Translations under genes and position numbers: made by a program
Notes under the pieces: generated by a model
The model's input: the letters and a program-made list of their open reading frames with translations, nothing else
What the model was told of the DNA's origin: nothing
The model's database searches: none
Assembly (NCBI GenBank): GCA_021234155.1
Contig: JAJEKV010000034.1
Location: forward strand, 7,918,028 to 7,982,027
Source: Isoetes taiwanensis
Taxonomy: Eukaryota; Streptophyta; Lycopodiopsida; Isoetales; Isoetaceae
Direction of reading: 5' to 3'
Length of the DNA: 64,000 bases
In this document: positions 46,455 through 58,954 of the stretch, in pieces
Numbering within the stretch: position 1 is the first letter of the stretch
Layout: each line of letters opens with the position of its first letter

Positions 46455-46604
46455 TCAACCTGCCTTTGGCCGATGAATAAGAGTGCTTTCCTCCCTATTG
46501 ATCGTGCACAGTGGAACATTTATTCTGGCGCACTCTGTTGCAAGAATCATCATCCGTATTGATGGTAGAAAAAGAAGAATCATTGTGCATAGTGCAGCCT
46601 TCAT
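46455..46604 (-). CDS. Hypothetical small protein, 49 residues
   Basis: The first ATG downstream of the heat-shock-like promoter (46604) opens a 49-residue frame starting MKAALCTMILLFLPSIRMMI. The N-terminus is hydrophobic like a short signal or membrane segment. The rest (ATECARINVPLCTINREEST) has two cysteines and no family resemblance. The start was chosen because it is the first ATG about 70 bp after the TATA box. It may equally be an untranslated leader or the first exon of a longer gene; I have no further support. Confidence 0.25.
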   Translation of the reverse strand: MKAALCTMILLFLPSIRMMILATECARINVPLCTINREESTLIHRPKAG

Positions 46605-46671
46605 CACCAAACTAATTCCGCTCACCGGCTACTATAAACGATTAACTTTGGGTCGACTGGTGCCTGCTGCT

Positions 46672-46778
46672 CCTTTTATACGAAGACAAAGATGAGTCTA
46701 GCTTTTTCCAGAATCCATTGTTGAAGCTTCCAGATGCCTCTAGAAGGGGTTTCACAATCTCCACAATAACTTCTAGAA
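46672..46778 (-). promoter_or_regulatory. Heat-shock-element cluster plus TATA box
   Basis: Three perfect heat-shock-factor cores lie within 75 bp: TTCTAGAA (46771-46778, followed by AGAAC), GAAGCTTC (46723-46730) and TTCCAGAA (46707-46714). Next on the minus strand comes TATAAAAGG (46672-46680), 26 bp from the last core. This is the arrangement seen in plant small heat-shock protein promoters. No chaperone gene follows. Confidence 0.6.
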
Positions 46779-46852
46779 AGAACGATATCCTTCTAAAAAA
46801 TTTTATGTTACACGTACACAATGTTAAACATAGAAATTATTTTAAATAATTT

Positions 46853-47178
<326 letters not shown>

Positions 47179-47183
47179 GGGTC

Positions 47184-48427
47184 CAAGTCCCTTTCTCCGC
47201 TCCTCCGATCGTTGCCTTTTCCCTTACCTTACTTCCATCTCTGCTTAGGAGAAGCACCAGCACAAGTAGGCGTGGACGAAGCTAGCCGAAAATCCAACTC
47301 TGCAAGCCCATGAAATGTCAGTCAAGGTCTGAAATCAGGCCGAAAGGCATACGTGGCGTAAGACGATTTCCCATATCGAGGTTGGGATGGGATCGGGTGT
47401 AATTAGCATCAAGATTTGCAAGCAGGAGGAGCAACCATTCTAAGACTTGCATTAGCCATGGCTGAGAGAACATAATGAGAGTGGAGAAATATCTTGTTGA
47501 ACGTAAGATAAAATACACGATGTCACATCAAGCATCCTTATATCTTCACTTAAAGAGGAAAATATGGAGTAACCAATGATATAGAGTTTGTAGATTATGG
47601 TTGCCATTGCACTTAAGGGCACTCCAAATCTCCAAATTGATTGCCATTGTTGGAAAAATGGTAAAAGTGTATATAATAAGCATGTTATATTTCTAGATTA
47701 GCTTTTCTTTGACTTTGAGTAAAGAAATGGTAAGGCTTATGTGTTGTTAATGGCATCAAGTTACATTCCGACATTTGTATCCATGCGCCAATATATGACA
47801 CATATTTTTTTTAACCATTTCAAGGGTATCCTTTAGATACATACATTGACTTGTTCATTCTATGCCACATGTCCTCAATTCAAAGATGGAAACAAATAAC
47901 AAGAATCCAATGGAGTTGGTCAAATTGATGCATAGTATTGTATGACATTATTTGGCATTCTAGTTTTAAGCCACAGACAAATTGCATGGTGTTGAAGGTA
48001 TATTCACCCAATCTAGTGTTGCTACCATTCCTCGAAACGGGACTTCCGCAATCTAGTGTTTGACCGGAATCTTGTTAGGCCAAAATCTGGTTGGGTTGTG
48101 GTCAGGTCAAGTTCATGGGGACACAACTCTGAATTGTGAGTTTGTTCCTGCTGCGTAGCAAGATCTTGACAAGATTATCATCTCTGGCACAAACCATTGC
48201 TCTTAACTTTACAAGGTAGTCTAAAAGTTCTAAATTTGTCACTTGAGTTACAATTCTTTAGTGCTTGTATCTACAACGTACAAGTCCAAAGGGTGCTTTC
48301 AGTGAGGAATCTAGATAAAAAATATGAATATGATTACAAAATTTTCTCATTTACAAAAAGAATGTTGGGCTTCTAAAACTTCAGAAGCAAAGAATGTTGT
48401 GTGTTTGCTTTTGTTGAGTTTCTTCTG
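47184..48427. other. Intergenic, downstream of XTH gene 1
   Basis: No gene recognised. GAAATCAGGCCGAAAGGCAT near 47332 echoes GAGATCAGGCCGAAAGGCAT near 37182 on the other side of the gag-only element. Confidence 0.5.
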
Positions 48428-49481
48428 TTAGGCGTTACACTCAGCAGGTATTTTGGTGGAGGCAAACCGTGAAGTATCTTTGCAATAATCATAAATCATG
48501 TAGTTCTGCTCCACCCACTTCAACTTATCCAATGTTGACGAACTTGTAGTTTGATAAGCCTGTTGTCTCCACCAATCTCCCTTTGCTTTAGTGCAGGCAA
48601 TTACTGATCCAGCAAATTTGCATGCATCAATGTCAAATCCTCTGTAATATGCGGTGAAAGGCGCAGAAGCCCATTTAATCTTTTCCAGACCACCCCTAGT
48701 GGCCCAATCATCACCATTCCAAAGGCTTGAGTGGATCCCCATAGGCTGATTCATGGGATAATCCACTCCAATTGCCTTGTTATTCTTGAAAGTCCTAACA
48801 GGAACATCATCCACATAAAATCTGTAGCAGTTTGGATAAAGCAGAGATTCAGCACAATATACCAAAACCAAGTATTATGGAATGCCTCAGAAAACACATA
48901 TGCATATTCATCCTTACATAATCTGTTGAGGGTTCCATAAGAAGCCATAAGTGTGAAAATCAGCAGTTGGATCAAACCAAAGGTAAATCCTCTGTTCTCT
49001 ATCTCCTTTTCCATTTGCAAAAATATTAGTCTGAACAATGTAAGGCTGTCCTGAGGTGTTCCCCAGGAATTCAAAGTCTAGTTCATCATGGTTGCTTCCT
49101 TCTGAGGACATCTGAACATTTCCATGCCCAAAATATTAGTATACTGATACCAGAAACATAAACCTAAACTGTGACGTGAGTACTTACATAGAAGGATGTC
49201 ACAGTCCCTGCGGATTCTCCAGAAACCAATTTGATCTTCATAGTGACATGTCCAAATAAATAAGTGTTTTTGGATGCAAAACCTGCACCAGATGCTTGAT
49301 CCAGCACAAGCTGCATGGTCTTGCCGCGGTCCAACTTCCTTGTATGATCATTGGCCCAGTTCACAAGATAATTGGCATCAAAACTTACGTCTTTGTTCTT
49401 GGGCTTAGACCTAGCCACGGAGATGGGAAGGAAGCAAGCCAAGAACATAAGAAATAAAGCAGAATGAAGCATGTTAGCCAT
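48428..49481 (-). CDS. XTH: Xyloglucan endotransglucosylase/hydrolase (XTH), gene 1
   Basis: A secreted GH16 enzyme that cuts and rejoins xyloglucan in the cell wall. There are three exons: 49481-49188, 49111-48918 and 48821-48428 (294, 194 and 394 bp; 293 residues, normal for the family), all with GT-AG introns. The start is [20 protein letters not shown], a signal peptide; an upstream in-frame Met at 49538 would spoil it. Motifs: [20 protein letters not shown], the catalytic [10 protein letters not shown] (E nucleophile and E acid/base), directly followed by the N-glycosylation site NTSG typical of the main XTH clade, [26 protein letters not shown], and the C-terminal XET domain with [20 protein letters not shown] and four cysteines, ending PAECNA. 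All key residues are intact. Its tandem twin lies 3.15 kb upstream. Confidence 0.96.
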
Positions 49482-49575
49482 GGCAGAAAGATTGAAATGT
49501 GTGCAGAGATATATATGTAAGACAGAAATAGGCAGCAAATGTAAGACAGAAGGTAAAGATATGGAGCATCAGACA

Positions 49576-49590
49576 TGCTTATATAATGAG
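49576..49590 (-). promoter_or_regulatory. TATA box of XTH gene 1
   Basis: Minus-strand CATTATATAAGC lies about 100 bp upstream of the ATG. The equivalent TATATAAGC precedes gene 2 at the same distance. Confidence 0.65.
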
Positions 49591-49599
49591 AAAGAAAGG

Positions 49600-51577
49600 A
49601 AAAGACGAGGAAAGGAGTTATGCTGTGTTTGAGAAAGGGAAGATATGGCTGGCAATGCACTGGGCTAAAGTGTAAACGCGCTTCAGATTTATGCCTTGCC
49701 TGCATACAATGATTTGGGAATAGAATATATATGTCGTGCCTTTGTATGCCCATAATCTATTATGTTTTTCAGTTTCAGGTGCTCTGTAAGTAAATGATAT
49801 GTCCAGTGGATGGCATTATAATAAGTTGAAATGTGCTGTCTCCGACTCCATAAGCAACTAAGCTACAGCAAGGACTAACCTTTGAAGAGGCACCTTCTCG
49901 TGAAAAAGCACTTCCTAGCCGCATTTCTGCCCTCCGACCAAATGCTATGTAAGCTTCTTCTATTTTGCTTTCCATTTATTTTATTTTGCTGGATATGCAA
50001 TCTCGGCTGATTGAACGAAACCTTATGTGGAGAAGAGTTATGCTTATTTCAAGCCATAAACCTTGTCCTTTTTCTTCTTCTCCTCTTCTAATAAAAAATA
50101 ATAGATGTGTCCTTCCTATATAAAAGTGGGAACTTGAACAATATGCTAGGGGAATTAAACACAAGTGATTCCAGCTTCATGCCTGCTTGCAAGGAGCATG
50201 GATCCCTCGAAACAAAATGGAGGAGAAAAGAGAACATTGCCATGCACGAGAGCTTGACCAAAGGTTCTTATCATATAGAATTTAATAGCTAGGCCAAAGA
50301 AGCTAGGGGATATAAGAAGGGTATATTAAATGTAGTGTTTACAATATCAATGATTTTCAGATCAAACGGTCTAATGGGAGCCACTGCAAAGAATGTAGTC
50401 TAATCATTACTAGGTAGAAATTTCATAAAACCCCACCCAGAAAGGTTTTTGAGGAAAAACCCCGGAGGAAAGAAGAGTGTTGATGAAATGCATGATTAAA
50501 GGCATAATCTTGGTGCACACATTCCAAAATTATTTGCCATTGCTCGAGAAAATGATTTGAGAATATACAATACATGTCGTGTTTAAATTAGGTTTTTTTT
50601 TGTTTAGTCATCGAGTGGAAAAGTAATATAAAAGCTTCTCAGTTGCTACTGGCATTATTATAAACGTAAAGCTCAACATGTGTGTCCTTACCAACCTAAC
50701 AGACACCAATATATGACACCTATCAATCTCAACATATGCCATCCTAGTATGTGACACATTTCTATCTAGTGGGCAATGTGTTCCCGACAATTATTAGTTT
50801 TTAGCTCTTCCAACCCCATCCTGGGACACGAGAATGTGCATCAATGCTTAAATGGACATTGAGAGGACAGATACACCCATTTTTGGCTCGTGTCTTCAAT
50901 CCAATGGTGGAGACTAAAAATGTTGGTAAAAGACAAGATTGCAAATGAGTTAGGCATAATGTTGCATAGTACCTTACGTGTGCATGAAGATTTTATGCAT
51001 GAAGATGTTCATTGATAATTTTGGGAAGAATCCCTGCCGACACGAGAAGCACGAATGCGTGGACGAATCATGATTACCAAGCTTTCTTGCAACATGGAGA
51101 ACATAGATCCACCATTCACTTACGCATGTTGCCCATGAGAGTGTCGAATACAAGTAGATCACAATTCTATACAAATATAATTGCATGATAACACAACTTT
51201 AAAATATTCCCTTTGAAGTTTTGGGTTTGCGTCGACCATTGACATATTTCTTGATACCGTCCAAAAAGGTATTCTGACTTGAAAGCATCTTGATTTAGGT
51301 GCAAAAACTTTGCATCTTGTTTTTCCGTGTTGTTTGGACCTTTATTTTATTTACAGACACATATTGATGGGTAAACTTTTAAATTCCATAGAGATTCCCA
51401 TAAGTCTGACGCCATAGGATAGTTTAAAAACTCTAGGTGCTTTCGAGAAAAAGTTCTTGAAAGAAAATATGGAAGTTTATTACAAAAAATTTATCTCTAT
51501 TTACAAAGAGAATGTTGGGCCTCTAAAGCTCTAGAAGCAAAAAATGTTGTGTGTTTGTGTTTGTTGAGTTTCTTCCG
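49600..51577. other. Intergenic between the XTH genes
   Basis: The first ~400 bp (49600-49980) match the upstream region of gene 2 (52750-53050), so the duplication included the promoter. The rest, 50000-51480, shows no gene or clear repeat. Confidence 0.6.
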
Positions 51578-52631
51578 TTAGGCGTTACACTCAGCAGGCA
51601 TTTTGCTGGAAGCAAAACGGGGAGTATCTTTGCAATAATCATAAATCATGTAGTTCTGCTGCACCCACTTCAACTTATCCAATATTGATGAACTTGCAGT
51701 TTGATAAGCCTGTTGTCTCCACCAATCTCCCTTTGGTTTAGTGCAGGCATCTACTGATCCAGTAAATTTGCATGCATCAATGTCAAATCCTCTGTAATAT
51801 GCGGAAAAAGGCGCAGAATCCCATTTAATCTTCTCCAAACCACCCCTGGTGGCCCAATCATCACCATTCCAAAGACTTGAGTGGATCCCCATAGGCTGAT
51901 TCGTGGGATAATCCACTCCAATTGCCTTGTTGTTCTTGAAAGTCCTAACAGGAACATCATCCACATAAAATCTGCAACATGTTTGACAAAGCAAAGAGTC
52001 AGCACAATATACCATAAGTAATATGGAATGATTCAGAATAAACATATGCATATTCATGCTTACATGATCTGTTGAGGATTCCATAGAAAGCCATAAGTGT
52101 GAAAGTCGGCAGTTGGATCAAACCAGAGATAGATCCTCTGTTCTCTGTCTCCTTTCCCATTAGCGAAAATATTAGTCTGAACAATGTAAGGCTGTCCTGT
52201 TGTATTCCCCAGAAATTCAAAGTCTAGTTCATCATGGTTGCTTCCTTCCGAAGACATCTGCACATTTCCATGCCTAAGATGTTAGTACACTGGTACCATA
52301 AATTATAGATCCAAAACAGAGGACATAAGTAACTTACATAGAAGGATGTCACAGTCCCTGCTGATTCTCCTGAAACCAATTTGATCTTCATAGTGACATG
52401 TCCAAATAAATAAGTATTCTTGGATGCAAAACCTGCACCAGATGCTTGATCCAGCACAAGCTGCAAGGTCTTGCCGCGGTCCAACTTCCTTGTATGATCA
52501 TTGGCCCAGTTCACAAGATAATTGGCATCAAAACTTACGTCTTTGTTCCTGGGCTTAGACCTAGCCATGGAAATGGGAAGGAAGCAAGCCAAGAACATAA
52601 GAAATATAGCAGAATGAAGCATGTTAGCCAT
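51578..52631 (-). CDS. XTH: Xyloglucan endotransglucosylase/hydrolase (XTH), gene 2
   Basis: Tandem paralogue with the same exon sizes as gene 1: 52631-52338, 52257-52064 and 51971-51578 (293 residues). It has the signal peptide [20 protein letters not shown], catalytic [10 protein letters not shown], adjacent glycosylation site NTTG, and an intact C-terminal domain ending PAECNA. About 16 substitutions separate the two proteins by eye, for example [10 protein letters not shown] against [21 protein letters not shown] against [11 protein letters not shown], and RFASSKM against RFASTKI. None touches the catalytic motif. Both genes look functional, so dosage or expression divergence is the likely difference between them. 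Confidence 0.96.
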
Positions 52632-52726
52632 GGCAGAGAGAATGAAATGTGTGCAGAGATATATATGTAAGGCAGAAATACGCAGCAGAATGTAGGACAG
52701 AAGGTGAAGAGATGCAGCATCAAACA

Positions 52727-52738
52727 TGCTTATATAGT
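52727..52738 (-). promoter_or_regulatory. TATA box of XTH gene 2
   Basis: Minus-strand TATATAAGCATG lies about 100 bp upstream of the ATG, conserved with gene 1. Confidence 0.65.
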
Positions 52739-52739
52739 G

Positions 52740-53957
52740 AGAAAGGAAGGAAAATGCGAGGAAAGGAGTGGGGCCCCAAAATCCAGTGTAATGCTGTGTT
52801 TGAGAAAGGGAAGATATGGCTGGCAATGCACGGGGCTAAAAGGTAAACGCGCTTCAGATTTATGCCTTGCCTGCACACAATAATTCTGGGAAATAGAATA
52901 TATGTCGTGCCTTCATATGCCTTTCGCTATAATGATTTTCACTTTCAGGTGCTGTAAATAAATGATAGTGTCCAGTGAAGGGCATTATTATAAGTTTAAA
53001 TTTGCTGCGACCAGCTCCAGAGTTCTACCTGCCAACTAAGCTACAGCATGGTAGAATAAATTCTAGATTGTTTTTTCCCTTCACCTAGATCGTCAATTCC
53101 AAATAACAATTGTTCTAACTCTGCTTATAGATCGTGAATCCAACTAGAACACATACTGAAACACCAATTACATACATGCTAATGGGGCCAGTCTGTGGTT
53201 CATTTTTATAACAATCTGAAACACCCATTAGGGCAAAAATGTACTTGTAATTGGAGTCAAATTCTTGAGTCATTGATCTAATGGCTAGATTATTATCATT
53301 GATGAGGTCATAGGTTGAAACCTCCACTAGAAAATGCTTCGTTGCCACTAAACCCAAAGGAAGCACTCTGTACTTTGTGCATACTTTGCCACTAGACATC
53401 CAGAGTCCACACAAGTCAAATTAACCTACAACTTGACTTCTTGATCTGGAGTACACTCCCTTACCACAATAAAATAATAACATTAGATTTTGTTTTCACG
53501 TGCTCCTTGCATACTGCTTCTTAAAATAAACAACTGTAGATAATTTTTTCTATTGGAATTTTACATTCCACATACCAAATTGCAAAGTTGGATCCTCATC
53601 CTTGCATGTTTGATTAATAACAAAATTTACATGACATCTTTTGGTAGACCACCATGGTTTCTACCAAAGTTTCATTTCACATTCTTCTTCCTCTCTCTTC
53701 CTCTTAAAACTGTCATGGTACTCTTCCATCAAGATTGGGCTCTTTGTACTCAATTTTGATGAAGTCATTTCAAATCTCCAAATAAATGGATATTGATTGG
53801 GATCCCATATTCTGAATTTCTGAAAGCAATGATATGCCAGCCATCACATATTTGCTAAATATGCGAATCAGTGACTTAGAGATCAGGGATAATAGTTCGC
53901 TTGGAGCTTTATTACTTTTGTATCTGTGCTTCTTTTGGAAAATGACCTGAAAGCACT
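52740..53957. other. Intergenic, XTH gene 2 upstream and LFR downstream
   Basis: 52750-53050 is the duplicated XTH promoter region. The segment 53050-53800 has no recognisable gene. From about 53836 the sequence is the LFR 3' flank, which is also copied into LFR intron 1. Confidence 0.6.
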
Positions 53958-56900
53958 TTAGGATCCCCATATTCCCCGAGCCGAACTCTTTGAGTTCGAC
54001 CGCGAGCTCAATTCCCAAAGAATGCGGGCAAACGTGTCTGACAGACGAGCATCTGACAATGCAAGTTCTGCAAACGTATGTTCATAAGCAAGAAGTATGG
54101 CTCTATTTTCTGGTTCAGATGCAAGACTTTCAAGTGTTAATGCAGCTTTTCGACATACTTCAGCTAAAGGATGGGGTGTTTGGACAATTTTCAAAAGCCT
54201 AGCTATGGCCCTGCAGAAGAAATAAAAAGTAATGAGGATGTATGCCAATTAAAGAGACATTGACAATGTGCAAGCACAATCTGGATCCTACCAGCGTTCA
54301 TTGGCTAAGCGCAGACGACAATCCATGTTCATTTCGGCAAAATTATACAACGCAGCAACTGCAGATGCTTGGGAATCTGCACCTTGGAAACTGAGCATGG
54401 CAACTAGCCGTTTATAGACCTGCAGAGACAAGAGAAAACATTACCAGTTCATGATACATAAATACGTCCCATAACCTTGTTAACCTAATGAGTGAGTGTC
54501 AACCCAACCTGAGATGCAAATGGCAAAAGAAAAGGCTCGTTGTCAGGGTTCACAACAAGCCGACCCAACAGCTCTGCTGTTGAACAATGCCATGCCTTCA
54601 CTGGAGATTCTAACAATTTCAAGATTGCCAGTAAAGCTCTCTCTCCTCTGCAGTGCCATATCTCCCAAGTTATACTTTAGGCCCAAAACTATGGCACATG
54701 AGACAATTGATCTAACTCATGATAAATTTGCTGGCATGAAGTAGTTAAAATATTTCAAATTTGCAGAAACAAACTTATCCTTGTAGATGACAGATCTCAT
54801 ACGTAATATGTCCACGATTATTGGCATTGCCTTGATCAGAGAAAATGCGTAAGGCGAGGTAAGGTGCCAAGTTCACAATAGTTTCAATGGCATTTGTGAC
54901 CAACTCTTCATCTTCTGCAGTCATTAGATGATGAAACTTCTCAAGCATGGCATTTTGCACCAATATGCAACAAATAGAGGAATAGAGACATTAATATTTC
55001 AACGGCATAGGTTCATCTGATGAGTGAATTACCTATTTCATAGTCTTCCATGCAATGAATGATAGTCTCAAGGCAATGCCGATGGTGGGCCATAAACACC
55101 TCATTTTCAGGCATGAAAGAAAAATTACGCAGCACATTTGAGGCTGCTACGGCACATTGTTGTCGTTCTGCACGACCAATTTCATCCAAGTTGAAAAGCC
55201 CTTCCTCTTCCCACCACCAATCTGATTGTTTCCCCTGGCCTTTCTCTCCATCAGGATGAAGATTATCTGACATAGACCTAAGAAAGCATATGCAAAACTT
55301 GAGTCAGTCAAAAATAATTCAGGAAAGCAAATTGGCAAAAGACATACAGGAAGGGATATAGGTAACAGAAGAGTCTGACAAGCCTACAATTGCCCCATTA
55401 TGCATTGACCAGAGCCACTAGGCCTAATATAATAAACAAATATATAAATACAAACCTGAGCCGCGCTAAAGGGTCGTTTGTACTAGAAACTTCAAATTCA
55501 AGACCAAACCCTGTGTACATAGAATTTGAGCCCAAAGTGCGCACCCTTGCCGATTTCCTTGAATCTTTCACGTGTGCAATGTCCCGCCATTCGTCGATCT
55601 AAAACCAGCATGACCGAAAAAGGCACGGCCTGTGTTTAGTTAGCCATTCTTTCCCGTTATACTTCATCATATCAAGAATAAATAGGAGGAGATGAGTTTG
55701 AGAGTGTTGCAATCTTAGAAATCTTTTCAGCAATAAGATTTATTTGCAATGTCCTTCTGCAAGCACAGGAGATTGGCAACTCTGCAATACAAATCTAAAA
55801 ATGGGGGATCCAAAGCGTAATATTCGGGGTCTTTCCAAATTTAGCAAGCTTCTAGGGGCCTCAATGCTCGAAAATTTGAAAGCCATTACATTCTAAACTT
55901 CAATAATTCATGAGCTTCTACATATGCAACATTTCATTTTGTAGCACAATTTCTGCTTAAAATGAACTCAGATTATAGATCAAAGGATGCAGCGCATCAT
56001 ACCACATGTAAAAGCGCATCAAGAAGGCCCTGAATCTTTGCTAATGGTGTGGAGTCCTTGCGCGTGTCATCCTTCTCTTTGAAAGAAAGAAGAGTAAGTG
56101 CATTCAATGCCCATGCCAGCTCACTTTTGAGTCCACTCTGTAGTGCCATCACAATCCTTTTGTTGTTCTGATCTGCAGAGAAACAAGCATTCGCTATTAT
56201 TTGAATGATATCCAACAAGGCTGTAATTACTAAAACAAGTATTTGGAACCAAGTCCATTGTTGCAGAAAAAACTTTCCAGGCCATCACATGTTTGCTAAG
56301 TATACAAATCAGGGTTAGAAGTCAAGGATAGTAGTTCGGTTGGAGCTTTATTACTTTTCTATCTGCACTTATTTTGGCAAATAACTTATAGGATACCCTA
56401 TTCCTGTGCCAAACTCTTTTGAGTTCGACCACTAGGCAAAGAATGCGGGCAAACGTTTCTGACAGACGAGCATCTGACAATGCGAGTTATGCAAAATTAT
56501 GTTCATAAGCAAGAATTATGGCTCTACTGGTTTGGATGTAAGACTTACTGAAATAACTACTTATAACCAAGTCCATTGTTAACCAGAAAAAGATTTTCTA
56601 TCACTGGAACAAACCAGGTCCTGTTTCCGATCAAAATTTGTTCAGTAGTCAACAACATGAGGAGTGGATTCCATAATATAAACAAGTTTAAAAAAAACTG
56701 GAGTCTTAACGTTTGTGGATTGACAAGTTTTATACAAACGGAATAAGATCAGCCATCCTTCACGTTTGAGAGGCATAAAAAAACGTGGATAGACAAAATG
56801 ACGTTTGTGGTACCAAAGAGAGAAGAAAAATAATAAAAATCTCCTACCAGCAAATGAAGCCTGGACCTGAAGAGTAGGACCCATGGAGGGAGCTATAGGC

Positions 56901-57133
56901 AATGCGACGGCACCAGGGACACCTCCAGAAGAGGCATTCGCAGCAGCTAAGGCAAGGTCGGAGTTATTAGAAATAGTGGTAGCACCCATTGCAGCGGCAG
57001 CAGCGGCGGTGGCAGAGGTCGCCGAAGGGTGCCCAATTCCGGAGCTAAGGCCACCCATAGCTGCATTTCTAGCCCGCTTGCCAGGTCCGGCGAAGCCGCC
57101 TCCTACAGGACCTCCCATCCTTCGCTGCCTCAT
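53958..57133 (-). CDS. LFR: LFR-like Armadillo-repeat subunit of SWI/SNF chromatin remodeller
   Basis: Homologue of Arabidopsis LEAF AND FLOWER RELATED, a nuclear ARM-repeat protein of SWI/SNF complexes. There are eight exons: 57133-56848, 56172-56003, 55598-55456, 55277-55033, 54914-54803, 54647-54509, 54419-54292 and 54210-53958. They sum to 1,476 bp (491 residues; Arabidopsis about 460), and all junctions are GT-AG with phases that fit. The start MRQRRMGGPVGGGFAGPGKR leads into an Ala-rich segment. Conserved blocks: QNNKRIVMALQSGLKSELAW, ALTLLSFKEKDDTRKD, IDEWRDIAHVKDSRKS, DWWWEEEGLFNLDEIGRAER, NVLRNFSFMPENEVFMAHHR, EDEELVTNAIETIVNLAPYL, VKAWHCSTAELLGRLVVNPD, ALYNFAEMNMDCRLRLANER and VQTPHPLAEVCRKAALTLES, ending SSARGIWGS. 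It looks fully functional. Intron 1 contains a degraded copy of its own last exon. Confidence 0.95.
56278..56553 (-). pseudogene. Degraded copy of LFR last exon and 3' flank within LFR intron 1
   Basis: The sequence follows 53836-54133 in the same orientation: the TTGGAGCTTTATTACTTTT 3' flank, the CTTTTGAGTTCGACC stop-proximal exon part, then GAATGCGGGCAAACG...CTGACAGACGAGCATCTGAC and TTCATAAGCAAGAA. The copy has small indels and no longer encodes the end of the protein. It lies wholly in intron 1 (56173-56847). Confidence 0.92.
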
Positions 57134-58860
57134 CTGTTTTGAATTTCTGCAATACAAGAGCGCTAGCTAGAGTAGAATCGCTCCCTTTGTTTTCTCCTTC
57201 CCTTTTTTTTTTTTGCTGGGAATGTCTGAACCAACATGTTGGGTTTTTCATGTTCCATGTTGCTTGGATTTTTTTGGCCCATGGATTTTTTTACCCTACT
57301 ATTGCTCTTTTGTGGTAATATACATCCTTACATATGCAGCATCGTATTCGTCTCTAATCCTAAAACAGCTACGTCTCGAGTTTAAGATTGTCCCCAGAGT
57401 CCGCACTTACACATGCAACATCATATTCATCTCAAATCTTAAAATGACTATGTCTCGAGTTCGAGATCGTCCAGAGTCGCACTATGTATATTTTTTGTTG
57501 AAATATGGTTTAACAAGGTGCTGCGCACGGAGGGTTGCCCTCCATGGCCGGAGAGTGAAGTGGCTTAAGTTGTAGTTGTAGAGAATAAAGTGTTTGAGTC
57601 GAAATTGCTATTTTGAAACATTCACATTTTGTGAAGGTGATGGTACGCATTTGTATTACTAAGTTCTGCTTAGGTGTTGAGGTGTTGTTGGAGTAGGATG
57701 CAGTTGGACATATGGACTTTGGGGTTTGAGTGCAAGGTATTGGCGTTTGTGTTTAGTATGGAACTAGGATGGCAGAGGCATAAGGAGAAGTGTAATAAAG
57801 GAGAGAATGCATGTACATGTTTTGTGAAGTGGCTTAAATCGTAGTTGGGCTTAAATCGTAGTTGAAAGTTATGTTTTGACATTTTATTGAAATTGGTACT
57901 TTTATACAATAGAGTACTTGAAACCATGACTTTATAAATAGGATGATATACATTGGAGTACTTGATAGTTGATAACATAGGAAACAATTTATGAAGAATC
58001 GAAATAGAGGAAGAAGAGACCCGGGGGGGGTGCAAAAGATGTTAAGATTTATAAATTGTTTTGCATGTGAATTTTGTTTAGGACATGAAGGAAGAATTCA
58101 ATACTTTAAATTGAAGAAGGTTGCTAAGAATTTAATAGCATGGAATACATGGAAGTTACAAGCAAAGTAAAGCTGTTTAAAAATATGAAGGGATGTCTTT
58201 TGTTGTTCTATAGTTATGGATCATGTTTGAGCCTAGATCCCGTTGAAGGCAATAATTTGGAGTCCGTGGTTGAGCTGAAATGTGCATTTACTCCGGCTTA
58301 ATTTTAGTGGCAGAAGATATACCTTGGTATTTTCTAGAACGTGTGCTGCGAAGTCTTTGTTTGTGAGTGTCGCCACTACATCATTGTCTAGGAACTATAA
58401 TTCATCCGGAAACCAGCTTGACACTGCATCACAATCTTGAATGCCATTGAAGCAAACTAATAAACTACCTCAGCGTCAAACAAGACGAGTATCTGCCATA
58501 TCCAAATCAAATAATAAATAACAAAAAAAAAAAAAAATCAAGAACTGAAATGTCGGCCAGCTAATGCAGAAATCACCTAGCATATCGTGCCAGTAATTGG
58601 CTCAGCCTTATAGCTCGCCACATATTTAAAAGAGGCAGAAAAAAATGCAGACGCAAGCAAAATAGAAAGGGTACAGTGGTAAGTTTGACTTTTCAAAAAC
58701 CATATTTCATGTCATCTTATGTAGCCATTCTACTATTTAGGATAATAAATCTCTTTTAACAACTGTCCTGCCTTTCAAACTTTTGATATAGGCACTGGCC
58801 AGATTTTGTATAATGTGGTATAACGAAATGTCATTGAAGAATATGTATTTCAAGCGGCAA
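57134..58860. other. LFR upstream region and intergenic DNA
   Basis: A pyrimidine-rich leader or promoter stretch with a T run lies at 57180-57215. A short repeat of TGTCTCGAGTT occurs at 57371 and 57451. No further gene was recognised; 57670-58035 has an open minus frame without family resemblance. Confidence 0.45.
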
Positions 58861-58867
58861 AGATATA

Positions 58868-58936
58868 TGTGACGACCATACGGATATTCGTATCATACGA
58901 TCATTATACTCGTATGTACAAAAGATGGTCGTCACA
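58868..58936. repeat. Foldback with 12-bp perfect arms
   Basis: TGTGACGACCAT (58868-58879) is the reverse complement of ATGGTCGTCACA (58925-58936). The interior is also partly palindromic (ATACGA/TCGTAT words). TGTGACGACC also resembles gypsy LTR starts. Confidence 0.75.
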
Positions 58937-58954
58937 CAAATGCAAAAGGGTAGT

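Larger units (their letters stand above)
42925..46852. mobile_element. ~3.9-kb insertion into the gag-only element LTR
   Basis: Its borders are fixed by the split LTR. The left part holds one copy of a 1.25-kb repeat (43003-44251). The right part holds a heat-shock-like promoter and ends TTTTAAATAATTTATAG, which resembles the LTR target CTTTAATAATTATAG and may be a decayed long target duplication. No transposase or reverse transcriptase is readable, so its class is unknown. Confidence 0.65.

Noticed and set aside
49482-49538. Upstream in-frame Met for XTH gene 1
   Set aside because: It would place extra residues before a normal signal peptide and is not the start conserved with gene 2 (MANMLHSA).
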